Below, piece by piece: positions 9,476 to 18,420 of a stretch of DNA of 64,000 nucleotides; within the stretch, counting starts at the first letter, position 1, and the number at the start of each line of letters is the position of its first letter. Below the pieces are notes generated by a model. It did no database searches. It was not told the DNA's origin and saw only the letters and a program-made list of their open reading frames with translations. Made by a program: the position numbers and the translations under genes. Source of the stretch: Acidobacteriaceae bacterium KBS 83 (GTDB taxonomy: Bacteria; Acidobacteriota; Terriglobia; Terriglobales; Acidobacteriaceae); the NCBI GenBank assembly GCA_000381585.1, contig KB906736.1:654789-718788 (forward strand). The letters are read 5' to 3'.

Positions 9476-9916
9476 ATGCGGAAGAAAGGCAAAACGGACA
9501 AGAGCGCTCCGGAGGTTCTGAAGCTGACCCGCCGCATGACCACGCTCTTCCGCGACCGGCTGGAGGAGCAGCTGCGGCCGCTCGGCATTACTGCTGCGCA
9601 GTTGCAATTGCTGGCCGCGCTCGCCAAGGAACCCGGGACCAGCGGCGCACATATCTCCCGTTTTTGCCAGGTAACACCGCAGACGACACATGCTCTGCTG
9701 GCGACGACCGAGGACCACGGATGGATACGGCGCTCGCCGCATCCGGAGAACGCGCGGACGTTGCTGGCGACCTTGACACCTCAAGGAATGCGTTTGTTTC
9801 TGCGTGGAAAGACGCTGGTCCTTCGCCTGCAAAGTAGAATGCTCCGCACTCTTACAGTCGCCGAGGTGGCTCAGCTTGAGGCGACGCTCTCGCAATTGAT
9901 CCACAATCTCGAATAG
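9476..9916 (+). CDS. MarR-family transcriptional repressor
   Basis: This 146-residue protein has the winged-helix fold of MarR: LGITAAQLQLLAALAKEPG, then the recognition-helix region SRFCQVTPQTTHALLATTEDHGW and the wing with HPENART. The basic N-terminus starts at ATG 9476. Its divergent position to the drug exporter, with two operator-like palindromes between, indicates that it represses both itself and the pump until a toxic ligand binds. Confidence 0.92.
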   Translation: MRKKGKTDKSAPEVLKLTRRMTTLFRDRLEEQLRPLGITAAQLQLLAALAKEPGTSGAHISRFCQVTPQTTHALLATTEDHGWIRRSPHPENARTLLATLTPQGMRLFLRGKTLVLRLQSRMLRTLTVAEVAQLEATLSQLIHNLE

Positions 9917-9941
9917 CGGCGCTCAGCGAATTCCCCGCGGC

Positions 9942-10877
9942 CTAGTGCGCCCGATGACGCCTGCGTGTGGCCAGCGATGGAGGCGCGCTCGTGATGCCGA
10001 GCGAATGACACAGTGCGCTGTCCTGGCCGTCGGCGAGGCCAAAGAGCACTCCCTGCCCCCCGCAGAGCCGCTGTTCGAATGCTCGCGCCTGCGTTCCCAA
10101 CATTGGCTCGGTAGCTTCGTGCGAGCCGTAGTATTCCACGCGATAGGCGTAGACCACGTCCGTGACCGGACGGCCCGGCGTGCTGAAATGCGCCCATGTA
10201 CCCAACACGACCCGACCTGCTTCGTCATCGAGCAAAGCATAGACCTGCTGGCCTCCATTGGCCTCCTGCCCTTCAGAGAAGATGGGGGCTCCCGCGGTGG
10301 AGCGCGGCCAGCGCGCTTGCCATTGCTGCGTTTTCATGTCGATGTGGAAAGCAGTGAAGAAGGTGGTGCGTTGGCACTCGGTGCAGTCATCGTAGGTTGC
10401 CACTAATTCGGGACTGCCCTCCCGCCAGAAGCGCAACCACCCCAGAAGACGCAGCCCCGGACCACGCAAAAGCAGTGTCGCAGTGATCTGTCGCTGATTC
10501 ACGTCATAGACGCTCAGGATGTCACTGTCCGGCAGCGCTGATGGATTGGTGCGGTCTGCAGTAATTACGAGCAGGTGAGCATCGCGCGGGACTGCCAGCT
10601 TTGGGGTGTTGGGGACACTGTTGCTTCCCCCGGGTGTCGACGACGCGGCTTTGGCTGGAGGCGCCGGCTCTTTTGGCGGCACACCGATGTAGCCGATTTC
10701 GCGCACCATGCTGTAGGGCTCGTTCATCAGCGCCCGGGCGACGATGGTCTGCACATCGCTCGGCTGCCGCAGATCCAGCCAGCGAAAGTTCTCAATCGAC
10801 TGCGCGCGCAGTACTGGCGATGAGAGGAAAATCAGCAGGACCAAAATCCAGATTGCAGGGGGGGGCCATTTCCTCAT
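9942..10877 (-). CDS. secreted protein of unknown function, coupled to ubiD
   Basis: This is a 311-residue protein with a clear signal peptide (RKWPPPAIWILVLLIFLSSP..AQS). The start is the ATG at 10877, which overlaps the ubiD stop (ATGA), so translation is coupled. A longer upstream start at 10982 would lie inside ubiD and lacks a signal peptide at its front. The mature part is beta-rich with a Pro/Ala linker near residue 70. I recognise no domain. The linkage suggests an envelope-located role but gives no mechanism. Confidence 0.7.
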   Translation of the reverse strand: MRKWPPPAIWILVLLIFLSSPVLRAQSIENFRWLDLRQPSDVQTIVARALMNEPYSMVREIGYIGVPPKEPAPPAKAASSTPGGSNSVPNTPKLAVPRDAHLLVITADRTNPSALPDSDILSVYDVNQRQITATLLLRGPGLRLLGWLRFWREGSPELVATYDDCTECQRTTFFTAFHIDMKTQQWQARWPRSTAGAPIFSEGQEANGGQQVYALLDDEAGRVVLGTWAHFSTPGRPVTDVVYAYRVEYYGSHEATEPMLGTQARAFEQRLCGGQGVLFGLADGQDSALCHSLGITSAPPSLATRRRHRAH

Positions 10878-12496
10878 GCGTCGAGTCCCAGCCTTTTCCA
10901 CATCGCGTCGACGCGGGCCTTGGTGTCGACATCCATTTCGATCATCGGCGGCCACGGACGATGGAAACCCTCTGCTGCCCATTTGCGGGTGGCGTCAATC
11001 CCCATCTTGCTGCCAAAGTTCGGCAGACGCGATGCATGGTCGAGCGAGTCGATCGGTCCCATGGTGAATTGGATATCACGCTCGGGATCGATGTTGTTGG
11101 CTACCCGCAATGTCACCTCACCCACATCGTGTACGTCACAGTCTTCATCCACCACAATGACGCATTTGGTAAACATGGCCTGCCCCAGGGACCAGATCGC
11201 GCTCATCACCTTACGCGCCTGCCCGGCATAGCTTTTCCGGATCGACACGATCATCAGATTGTGGAAGACCGCCTCGGGCGGCAGATGGATGTCGACGATC
11301 TCGGGGGCTGAGAGCCGGATCAATGGCAGGAAGATGCGCTCGACGGCAAGCCCCATCCAGGCATCCTCCATTGGTGGCTTGCCAACGATAGTCGCCGCAT
11401 AGATCGGGTCTTTGCGATGCGTAATGCAAGTGATATGGAAGACAGGGTAATCGTCGGGCAGCGTGTAGAAGCCGGTGTGGTCGCCAAAGGGACCCTCGGA
11501 GCGAAGCTCCCCCAGCTCAACATATCCCTCGAGCACAATTTCCGCATGCGCCGGCACTTGCAAATCCACCGTCTCGCACTGCACCAGTTCGACCGGCGCC
11601 TGCCGGAGAAAGCCGGCGATGATGTACTCCTCCACCTCCGGTGGTGCGGGCACGATGGCCGAAAATGTCGTTGCCGGGTCAGTCCCAATGGCAACCGCGA
11701 CCTCCATCCGCTCGCCGCGCAGATCGGCCGTTGTCACAGAGGGCATGCCGGCAATATTGCCGGCCACGCGGGTGCTACCCCCTGCTGTGGCTGCCATGAT
11801 GTCCATCTGTGCTGCGGTCGCGTTGCCGATTGCGCTTGAGGCAGCGGCCATGCGCAGTCGCTCACGAAAGTGTTCCGCCGCCACTTTCTGACGCTGCCAA
11901 TGCATGCCGGTGGTCTGAGCGTCGTAGACCTGCATGCGGTACATCCCCATATTTCGTTTGCCTTGCCGCGGGTCACGCGTAATAACGAGCGGCAATGTGA
12001 TGAAGCGGCCGCCGTCCTTAGGCCAGCACTGCAGCACGGGAAAATCGAGGACGTTGAAGCCCTCACGCTGGATAACCTCCTTGCACGCGGCCTGGCGCGC
12101 CGGTATCACCTTTGGGAAGTACTTCCCAAGCTCTGCCAGCGTAGGCAGCATCTTCAGTTTGCCGAGCATGCCTTCCGGCGACTTCATCTCCATCAGTGTT
12201 TGAATGCGGCCTGCGATCTCATCCAGGCTCGAGGTCTCGAGCGCCATTTCCATGCGGCGGCGGCTGCCGAACTGGTTCATGAGAACGCTAGTGCCGCGGT
12301 ACCCCTTCACGCGTTCGAAGAGCAGTGCCGGTCCCCCAGCGGCGTGACCCTGTATGCCGCCTTTGCGGCTTGCTTTCGAAACCCGGTCCGTAATCTCCGC
12401 GATTTCCAGGATGGGGTCGACTTCTTCGCGGAGTCTCTTCAGCTCGCCGGCGCGATCCAGTTGCGCGATCCAGTCACGCAGGTCGTGATAGGCCAA
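10874..12496 (-). CDS. UbiD-family prenylated-FMN-dependent decarboxylase
   Basis: The 540-residue length and motifs match UbiD carboxy-lyases: GIQGHAAGGPALLFERV, RNMGMYRMQVYD, the SEGPFGDHTGFY segment with conserved acidic residues, and DPIYAATIVGKPPMEDAWMG. Family members decarboxylate aromatic acids in ubiquinone/menaquinone synthesis or aromatic breakdown with prFMN as cofactor. No ubiX (flavin prenyltransferase) is visible in the window. The start is TTG at 12496 with GGGAGAAG in front. It overlaps the downstream secreted protein by four bases. Confidence 0.9.
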   Translation of the reverse strand: MAYHDLRDWIAQLDRAGELKRLREEVDPILEIAEITDRVSKASRKGGIQGHAAGGPALLFERVKGYRGTSVLMNQFGSRRRMEMALETSSLDEIAGRIQTLMEMKSPEGMLGKLKMLPTLAELGKYFPKVIPARQAACKEVIQREGFNVLDFPVLQCWPKDGGRFITLPLVITRDPRQGKRNMGMYRMQVYDAQTTGMHWQRQKVAAEHFRERLRMAAASSAIGNATAAQMDIMAATAGGSTRVAGNIAGMPSVTTADLRGERMEVAVAIGTDPATTFSAIVPAPPEVEEYIIAGFLRQAPVELVQCETVDLQVPAHAEIVLEGYVELGELRSEGPFGDHTGFYTLPDDYPVFHITCITHRKDPIYAATIVGKPPMEDAWMGLAVERIFLPLIRLSAPEIVDIHLPPEAVFHNLMIVSIRKSYAGQARKVMSAIWSLGQAMFTKCVIVVDEDCDVHDVGEVTLRVANNIDPERDIQFTMGPIDSLDHASRLPNFGSKMGIDATRKWAAEGFHRPWPPMIEMDVDTKARVDAMWKRLGLDA

Positions 12497-12578
12497 GTTC
12501 TTCTCCCGACCTCATAGTAAAGCGGATCTCACTGCTATTTAGGCTGGACGGGCTTACGTTCTCCCACATGGTTTGCTT

Positions 12579-12821
12579 TCAGCGCCTCGCGCCTTCCGAC
12601 AGCATCCAGCGGTCCATGAATGTCTGGGCGCACCGGGCACCGCACAGATGCTTCACGTCGGCGCTATGGGAGAGTGAATGGCTCCAGCGCGTGATGCGCA
12701 GCGACTCCTGTTCCGTGCCCTCGGGAGGTGTGGTGAGATCCGTCCAGGCAAGCCACCAATCCTCCGCGTCTCCACGCGGACTGTTGCATACGTCACAGTG
12801 ATAGGACTCTGTCCACGCCAT
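12579..12821 (-). CDS. small Cys/His-rich protein, possible zinc binder
   Basis: This 80-residue protein has CDVC near the N-terminus and a later HLCGARCAQTFMDRW block, a pattern that suggests a zinc-ribbon-like site. It is Trp-rich. TAAGGAG lies about 9 bases before the ATG, which supports a real gene. No function can be assigned. Confidence 0.6.
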   Translation of the reverse strand: MAWTESYHCDVCNSPRGDAEDWWLAWTDLTTPPEGTEQESLRITRWSHSLSHSADVKHLCGARCAQTFMDRWMLSEGARR

Positions 12822-12935
12822 GGCCGCGCTCCTTAGAAAAGGCCGTGGCGCTCACACGCCACCACAAGGGCAACTTAGCACAAGGGCACGGCCAGTTGCA
12901 TCCTACGAGATGCCCGCGGTGAATAGGGCGACCTC

Positions 12936-13886
12936 TCAGGCGACTGTCTTCTGCTCCATCGGCTCGAGCGGATAACCGAGTTTCTTCCAGCCCTCGTAGC
13001 CGCCATGCAAAGGGCGTACCCGATAGATGCCCAAATTGCGCAGTCGTAGCGCAGTACGTGCGCTTGTGGCGTCGCTGGGGCAGGTGCAATAGAGAACGAT
13101 GTCCCGGTCCCGCGGAATGCGGTCGCCCTCCGCGACCAGGGTGTCCGGTTTGAAGAGCACTGCTCCGGGTAATCTACGCGGGTCGGGAAGATAGTCGAGG
13201 GGATGGCGGAGATCGATGATGTACACGTCTTCGCCGGCATCAAGCATGGTCTTCAGATCCTGCGGCTCAATCTTGGCGCCCCGAATCTGCCGCAGGAAGG
13301 CGCGCTGCCGGTACACCCGATAACAGAAAAATCCAACCAGCAGCAGTACGAAGAGCGCACCCGCAGAATGTCCAGCCTCCGCCAGCGCGCCCGGATGGCG
13401 CTTCAATACGTCGCCGAAGAAACGGCCAACCAAAGTCGCGCTAAGGCTCCAGAGCAATGCCCCGGCCGCGTCAAAGGTGACGAACGTCGCATAAGGCATC
13501 TTGCTCTGGCCCGCGATTGGCGCCGCCACCGCCCCTAATCCGGGGACAAATTTGGCCAGCAGCAGAGCGCGTGACCCATAACGCTGGAAGAAATCGCCTG
13601 TGCGCCGTACGCAGGACGCGGATTCAAAGGAGAGTTTACACACCATGCGCACGATTACGCCGCCGTGGCGCGCACCCATGAAGTACCAGATCGAGTCACT
13701 GACGACACAGGCGAGAACAGCAGACAACAGGACGAGTGGCAGGCTGAGCTGGTGGGTCGCAGTCAGGGTGCCCGCTGTCAGCAGGACAGGCACGCTTGGG
13801 ATCGGCAAGCCGATCTGCTCCGCGGCTATCCAGCCGAAGAGGATCAGATAAGCGTGATTGATAAAAATCTCGAGCGCGACCGGCAT
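12936..13886 (-). CDS. DedA-family membrane protein fused to a rhodanese domain
   Basis: The first ~200 residues are a DedA/VTT (SNARE-associated) membrane protein: EQIGLPIPSVPVLLTAG, SDSIWYFMGARHGG, and FVPGLGAVAAPIAGQSKM. DedA proteins act in lipid scramblase or membrane homeostasis roles. Residues ~215-305 form a rhodanese domain with the active-site loop YCTCPSDATSA, where the first Cys of CPS is the candidate persulfide site. The fusion places a sulfurtransferase-like domain on the cytoplasmic side of the membrane. The linkage in one 316-residue chain is direct from the sequence; the joint function is unknown. Confidence 0.9.
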   Translation of the reverse strand: MPVALEIFINHAYLILFGWIAAEQIGLPIPSVPVLLTAGTLTATHQLSLPLVLLSAVLACVVSDSIWYFMGARHGGVIVRMVCKLSFESASCVRRTGDFFQRYGSRALLLAKFVPGLGAVAAPIAGQSKMPYATFVTFDAAGALLWSLSATLVGRFFGDVLKRHPGALAEAGHSAGALFVLLLVGFFCYRVYRQRAFLRQIRGAKIEPQDLKTMLDAGEDVYIIDLRHPLDYLPDPRRLPGAVLFKPDTLVAEGDRIPRDRDIVLYCTCPSDATSARTALRLRNLGIYRVRPLHGGYEGWKKLGYPLEPMEQKTVA

Positions 13887-13970
13887 TCCCCGTACAACCC
13901 TTCAGCTAACCCAAAGGATAGATGTCCGATGACGTGCGAGAGCCGCAAAAGTTTCGGCGCAAAGAAGCGT

Positions 13971-13996
13971 GGGCCGGATCGCGAGGAATCCGGCCC
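13971..13996 (-). terminator. hairpin terminator after dps
   Basis: A perfect 9-bp GC-rich stem (GGGCCGGAT/ATCCGGCCC, 8-base loop) lies 21 bases beyond the dps stop, followed on the minus strand by a modest pyrimidine/T stretch. Confidence 0.65.
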
Positions 13997-14017
13997 GATT
14001 GGCTGCGTGAGAGATCG

Positions 14018-14629
14018 TTATCTGGCAAACACGAGTGGCATTTCCACCAGGTGTTCGCTGACAAACCAGACCTGCATCTCGTTGGTTCGAACGACGGAAC
14101 TCGCGATCAGATCGTTGGTTCCTACATCGCCCAGATCGTCGGCCTTCTCCGCCAGGTCACGTGCATCTTTGAGAATCAAATGATGTGCATCAAGCAGACG
14201 GGATATTTGCACAGGCACCTCTTCGCGATCAATCGGGACGCGCTCGATGCGTGTATTCGCCGCAACGTCGTGAGCCATGGCGATGCTCACGCCGCCCAGC
14301 ATCTGGATGCGCTCCGCAAGCTCGTCAACCAGCTCAGACTGCTCGCCCGCATGCTTATCGAAAAGAAGATGAAGCTGGTAAAAGGTCGGGCCGCCCACCT
14401 GCCAGTGGGACTTCTTGTACAGATCACGCAGGGTAATCGTGTCGGCCAGCAACAGATTCAGCCGGCCCACAATTTCCTGACGCGCCGATGCGTCCAGGCC
14501 AATCGGAAGGTCCTTCACGACCGTACCGTATTTCTGAATCGACTTGGCATGCTGCCGCCAGTTTGGCGTGATAAGGTCCGCGACCTTTGCATTTGTTTTC
14601 GGCGATTCCTTCAGGGCGTTGCTGCTCAT
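14018..14629 (-). CDS. dps: Dps-like ferritin (DNA protection during starvation)
   Basis: This 203-residue protein shows the Dps ferroxidase layout: SHWQVGGPTFYQLHLLFDKHAGEQ in the second helix pair, with the conserved His and Asp/Glu ligands, and LAERIQMLGG after it. Dps oxidises and stores iron with peroxide and may coat DNA. The N-terminus is somewhat extended. A strong GGAGG precedes the ATG. It is a monocistronic unit ended by the hairpin at 13971-13996. Confidence 0.93.
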   Translation of the reverse strand: MSSNALKESPKTNAKVADLITPNWRQHAKSIQKYGTVVKDLPIGLDASARQEIVGRLNLLLADTITLRDLYKKSHWQVGGPTFYQLHLLFDKHAGEQSELVDELAERIQMLGGVSIAMAHDVAANTRIERVPIDREEVPVQISRLLDAHHLILKDARDLAEKADDLGDVGTNDLIASSVVRTNEMQVWFVSEHLVEMPLVFAR

Positions 14630-14734
14630 CTCTTAACCTCCGTTACGTCCTGTTAGATGCGCCGATCGCGGTCGCGATCCGTTGTAGAGACACACCCCAC
14701 TGAGACGGAAAGGCGTTTACCCGACACGGGACGA

Positions 14735-15997
14735 TTAACTTCCTTTCACCCGAACTGTCGGTTCGACCGAGAGCCCTGGACGCAGGATATGGTCTTTGTC
14801 CTCTTCCGGCTTGCTGAAGTCAATGCGTACAGGCACGCGTTGCACCACTTTGACGTAATTTCCCGTGGCATTCTCCGGCGGGAAAAGGCTCAGCATCGAT
14901 CCTGTTGCACCGCCGATCTGCGTCACGACGCCATCGTAGTCGCGCCCGTTCATATCGACGTGGATCTTCACAGTCTGGTTGGGGCGCATCAGGTGTAGCT
15001 GTGTCTCCTTGAAGTTGGCGGTTACCCAGAGGTCATGGAGCGAAACGAGGGTGACTAGGTTCTGCCCGACGCTGACGTTCTGGCCCACTTCGACGTTCTT
15101 CGTGGTGATGATCCCGTCCACCGGAGCGACGATTTTGGTGTAGCTTAGGTTGAGCTTCGCCTGGTTCAGCTGGGCACGCGCCTGCTCCACCTGCGCTGCC
15201 GCCTGGTCGGCTTTCGCCTTTTGCACTGCTACCTGCTGGGGCGCGGAACGGGCATTGCGTTGTGCAGCTTGCGATGCAATCGTCTGCTGCTTCGCGACTG
15301 CGATCTGTTCCTCCGCAGCAATGGCATTGGCCTTGGCGGAGACCACCGCAGCCTGATTCGCCTGGGCAGTAGCTATAGCCTGGTCATACTGCTGCTTGGA
15401 GATCACGTCCTTTTCCACCAGGGGCGTGTAGCGCTTGAGATCGAGCTGCGACTTGGTGTTGTTGGCTTCGGCTTGCGCAACTTCCGCCTGCGCCTGGTCG
15501 AGCTGTCGAACAGCGCGCTTTACTTGTGCGCTGGATGCCAGCACGTTCGCATCTGCCGAGGAAAGCGAGCTGTAGGACTGCACATTCGTTACCGGAACGT
15601 TCACCCTGGCCGCCTCATAGCTGGCCTCGGCGGCTTCCAGATTTGCCTCGTCCTGCGCCACCAAGACCTCGTAGTCGTGCGGGTCGATCTCGGCAATCAA
15701 TGTCCCCGCTGTGACCTCCTGGTTCTCCTTCACCGGCACGTTAATGACATGACCCTGGACACGCGCGCTGATCTGGATGATGTGGCCGTTGACCTGCGCG
15801 TCGTCCGTGTCTTCATAGAACGTGGAGTGCCAGTAGTAGAGCAGCGCGCCCACTACCAGAACAGCAATGATGAAGAAGAGGATGAAGCTGCGTCGCCGCT
15901 TCTTCTCAGGATTCTCGCGCTGCTCCTGGTCACTGCTCTGTTGTTGGTTCTGGCTGCCGGTCCTGCCGGACTCCGGATCCTGTTCCGCCACGGTCAC
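14735..15997 (-). CDS. EmrA/HlyD-type membrane fusion protein of a drug efflux system
   Basis: This 420-residue protein has a charged cytoplasmic N-terminus, one membrane helix (about 37-58), a lipoyl/barrel half (VNGHIIQISARVQGHV), a long Ala/Gln-rich coiled coil, then the second barrel half (LNLSYTKIVAPVDGIITTKNVEVGQNV). This is the periplasmic adaptor of EmrAB-TolC pumps. It starts with GTG overlapping the TolC-like stop (GTGA), with GGAGGA in front. The EmrB-like pump that fits it is at 7.8-9.4 kb. Confidence 0.92.
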   Translation of the reverse strand: MTVAEQDPESGRTGSQNQQQSSDQEQRENPEKKRRRSFILFFIIAVLVVGALLYYWHSTFYEDTDDAQVNGHIIQISARVQGHVINVPVKENQEVTAGTLIAEIDPHDYEVLVAQDEANLEAAEASYEAARVNVPVTNVQSYSSLSSADANVLASSAQVKRAVRQLDQAQAEVAQAEANNTKSQLDLKRYTPLVEKDVISKQQYDQAIATAQANQAAVVSAKANAIAAEEQIAVAKQQTIASQAAQRNARSAPQQVAVQKAKADQAAAQVEQARAQLNQAKLNLSYTKIVAPVDGIITTKNVEVGQNVSVGQNLVTLVSLHDLWVTANFKETQLHLMRPNQTVKIHVDMNGRDYDGVVTQIGGATGSMLSLFPPENATGNYVKVVQRVPVRIDFSKPEEDKDHILRPGLSVEPTVRVKGS

Positions 15998-17481
15998 TTT
16001 CCTCCGAGAAATTCCTGATATCGCGTGTCCACCACGCCCATCGCCCGCGCCAGAGACAGCTTGGCGACGTTGTGCTGATAAAGGCTTATGACATATTGAT
16101 CGTTCGCCTGAGCCACACTGGTCTGTGCCTGCACGACAGCGAGGTTATCGCTAACGCCGGCAGCATAGCGTTGCTGCGCGTCATCAAGGGTCTGGTCGGC
16201 CAGCTCCATGTTGCTGCGTGCTACTTCCACCTGCTTGGCCGCCGACTCAAGATCGAGAAACGAATCCCGGATGTCGGCATCGATCTGACCGCGCAGATCG
16301 CTCAACTGCGCCCTCTGGCTATCCAGCTGTGCCTGCGCCTGTTTGGCGTCACCCCGCAACTTTGCTTCCTCAAAGAGCGGCATGCTGGCGGTTCCTACTG
16401 CGTCAAAGGTGCCGTGCGAGTGCCCAAGCGTAGGACCGATGTCGCCGTAGTCTCCGCTGAACGAGATACTCGGATATCGCTCTGCCGTGGCCGCCTTGCG
16501 GCTCAGTTCCGCTGCTTTTACCTGCTGCTGCAAGGCCTGCAGGTCCTTGCGAGTTGCATAAGCAACTTTTAGCGCCTCGTCCGGCTGAATGCCCTCAAGG
16601 GGCGCAAATGGCAACCGGTCTGCCAGCTCGAATTTCTGTTCGAGCGGCAGTCCGACGGCGCGTGCGAGCGCCAGCTTGTCCTTGTCGTGCGCGTTCTGAT
16701 CGCGAATGAGCGCCTGCTGCTGCGTCTGGTAGTCGACGCGCGCGCGAAGCACGTCGAGCTGAGGTGCTGTTCCCGCCTCGTGATTGGCGTTGGCCTGGTC
16801 GAGCGAAACTTTGCTGGAGGCCACCTGCGCGTCATCATTGGCGATGTTGGCTTCATCCGAGATGCACGCCAGATAGGCATATCCGATGCTGAGTGCCACC
16901 AGATTGCGGGCGTCGTCCAAAGAAAGCTTGGTACCTTCAACCACGTGCCGCGAGGCAAGGTAGTTATTGAGGGATGGCACGCTGAACAGCGTCCAATCCA
17001 ACGTGCCGCGCACATCCGTGTAGGCGTAGGGTCCGATGATTTCCGGGATTCCGGGAATGATCAACCCCTCTGCCGCCAGATTCACCTGTTGGACAGATTC
17101 CTTAAAGGTGCCGTTGATCGTAGGCAACAGTTTTTGTAGCTGTTGCAAACGCTGGCCGCCCGCCTGGTTCACATTTTCTCCGGAAAGGATGATGCCCAGG
17201 TTGTTCTTCAGCCCTGTCATTACTGCATCTCTGATGGTGAGCTGCAGCACGCCAGGCGTCACGGGCTGGTTCGCGACACTGCCTTGATAGGCGCTCTGCG
17301 CCGGCGCCGGCGGAATGGTAGGCGGCTCCGATAAGGGCCTTGAACTTGAGGAGGAAACGCCACCGAACTGCGCTGGGGCCCGATTGGTCCCAGCCAGAAG
17401 TAGCAGCAGCAGGCCGCCAATCAGCCGTGCGGGCCCAGCGCACACTACCGGCTTAGACTGCCTGAACAAAGATCCGTCCAT
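15994..17481 (-). CDS. TolC-family outer membrane efflux protein
   Basis: This protein of about 495 residues has a signal peptide (LIGGLLLLLLAGTNRAPAQ) and two repeated OEP regions rich in Leu/Ala/Gln heptads. They include LSIGYAYLACISDEANIANDDAQVA in the first half and the matching region near residue 430. It forms the outer-membrane channel for the adjacent EmrA-like adaptor. The start is either ATG 17481 or TTG 17493, and no Shine-Dalgarno distinguishes them. The first gene of this pair overlaps the second by four bases. Confidence 0.92.
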   Translation of the reverse strand: MDGSLFRQSKPVVCAGPARLIGGLLLLLLAGTNRAPAQFGGVSSSSSRPLSEPPTIPPAPAQSAYQGSVANQPVTPGVLQLTIRDAVMTGLKNNLGIILSGENVNQAGGQRLQQLQKLLPTINGTFKESVQQVNLAAEGLIIPGIPEIIGPYAYTDVRGTLDWTLFSVPSLNNYLASRHVVEGTKLSLDDARNLVALSIGYAYLACISDEANIANDDAQVASSKVSLDQANANHEAGTAPQLDVLRARVDYQTQQQALIRDQNAHDKDKLALARAVGLPLEQKFELADRLPFAPLEGIQPDEALKVAYATRKDLQALQQQVKAAELSRKAATAERYPSISFSGDYGDIGPTLGHSHGTFDAVGTASMPLFEEAKLRGDAKQAQAQLDSQRAQLSDLRGQIDADIRDSFLDLESAAKQVEVARSNMELADQTLDDAQQRYAAGVSDNLAVVQAQTSVAQANDQYVISLYQHNVAKLSLARAMGVVDTRYQEFLGGK

Positions 17482-17658
17482 GATATTCGTCAATTTGGAT
17501 GCCAGAAGGCTGGCAAAGACTTAAAAAATCAGAACTTCCCCGTTTGCGCCTGCCGTTTTGACGTCCAGCCAGCAGCATAACGGAATGACCGCGGTAAGGG
17601 AGCCACCGCGGTCGAAACGAGGTCGGGTTTGCTGCGAAATCTTACTTGCCGTTTGTGA

Positions 17659-18249
17659 TCAATGAGCGCCGGAGTGAACGAGCGAGCTGGCAAGCGAGCA
17701 GAGCGCCGTTCGGTAGGCACCGCCCACATGGACCTCGGTCCACGGGTAGCCCGTCGTCTGTTGCAGAAGTTGCGCGGCCTCTGCGCCACTCCGCCCAAGG
17801 ACAGCGCGCAGGACGAATACGCTCCGGTCTACCGGGCCGAGCCCTTCCAGCCACTCCCGCATCCGTGTGCGGCCAGCACCAGTGAGCAGATCCTCCAGTT
17901 GCTGCCGCGTTATGCCGGCCGCGCTGAGGTCATCGGTTTCAACGCACCCGCCGAGCTCCGATGCCGTAGAAGGATGCATCTGCGCAGGGCGCAGAGCGGT
18001 CACGCGGGCTAAAGCTCGCCGGACCAGGTCCTGGGTGGACGCTTCGCGAGCAGCTTCGCCATCCGAGCAGGGATCCATTTCGACGGCGTCAACGGTTTGC
18101 TCCACCAGTTGGATCGCTTCGTTCTCATCCCCCACGAAGAGTGCCGCGGTCTGATAAAGTTCGCGAGCCGCGGACTCGACGATGGCATTGTCGTTACAGT
18201 CTGAACAATCTGACGTCGGTTCAGGAATGGTTGTCTGGGTCTCGATCAC
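17659..18249 (-). CDS. degenerate ECF-sigma-like protein
   Basis: This 196-residue protein has an N-terminal segment (LFVGDENEAIQLVEQTVDAV) that resembles sigma region 2. A later segment (WLEGLGPVDRSVFVLRAVLGRSGAEAAQLL) resembles sigma region 4 of ECF factors. The usual DNA-recognition helix of region 4.2 is not convincing, and the -10-recognition region is shortened, so it may not be a working sigma factor. A strong GGAGG precedes the GTG start. It is divergent from ppk1. It could be a sigma-derived regulator; this is inference from sequence resemblance only. Confidence 0.5.
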   Translation of the reverse strand: MIETQTTIPEPTSDCSDCNDNAIVESAARELYQTAALFVGDENEAIQLVEQTVDAVEMDPCSDGEAAREASTQDLVRRALARVTALRPAQMHPSTASELGGCVETDDLSAAGITRQQLEDLLTGAGRTRMREWLEGLGPVDRSVFVLRAVLGRSGAEAAQLLQQTTGYPWTEVHVGGAYRTALCSLASSLVHSGAH

Positions 18250-18420
18250 GGTGCCTCCACTCGCCCGCCATGGTTTTTGGTTTTGGTTGTTCTTTCATCC
18301 TCAGCCACCCGGAGCCGGCAGTCAACCGCGTCGGGATACGATTTTTCGCTTGGCGTTCACAACCCGCGAGGCGCGTATCCTGTATCACGGGAACGTCTTC
18401 CAGCACGAAGCTCCACCCCT

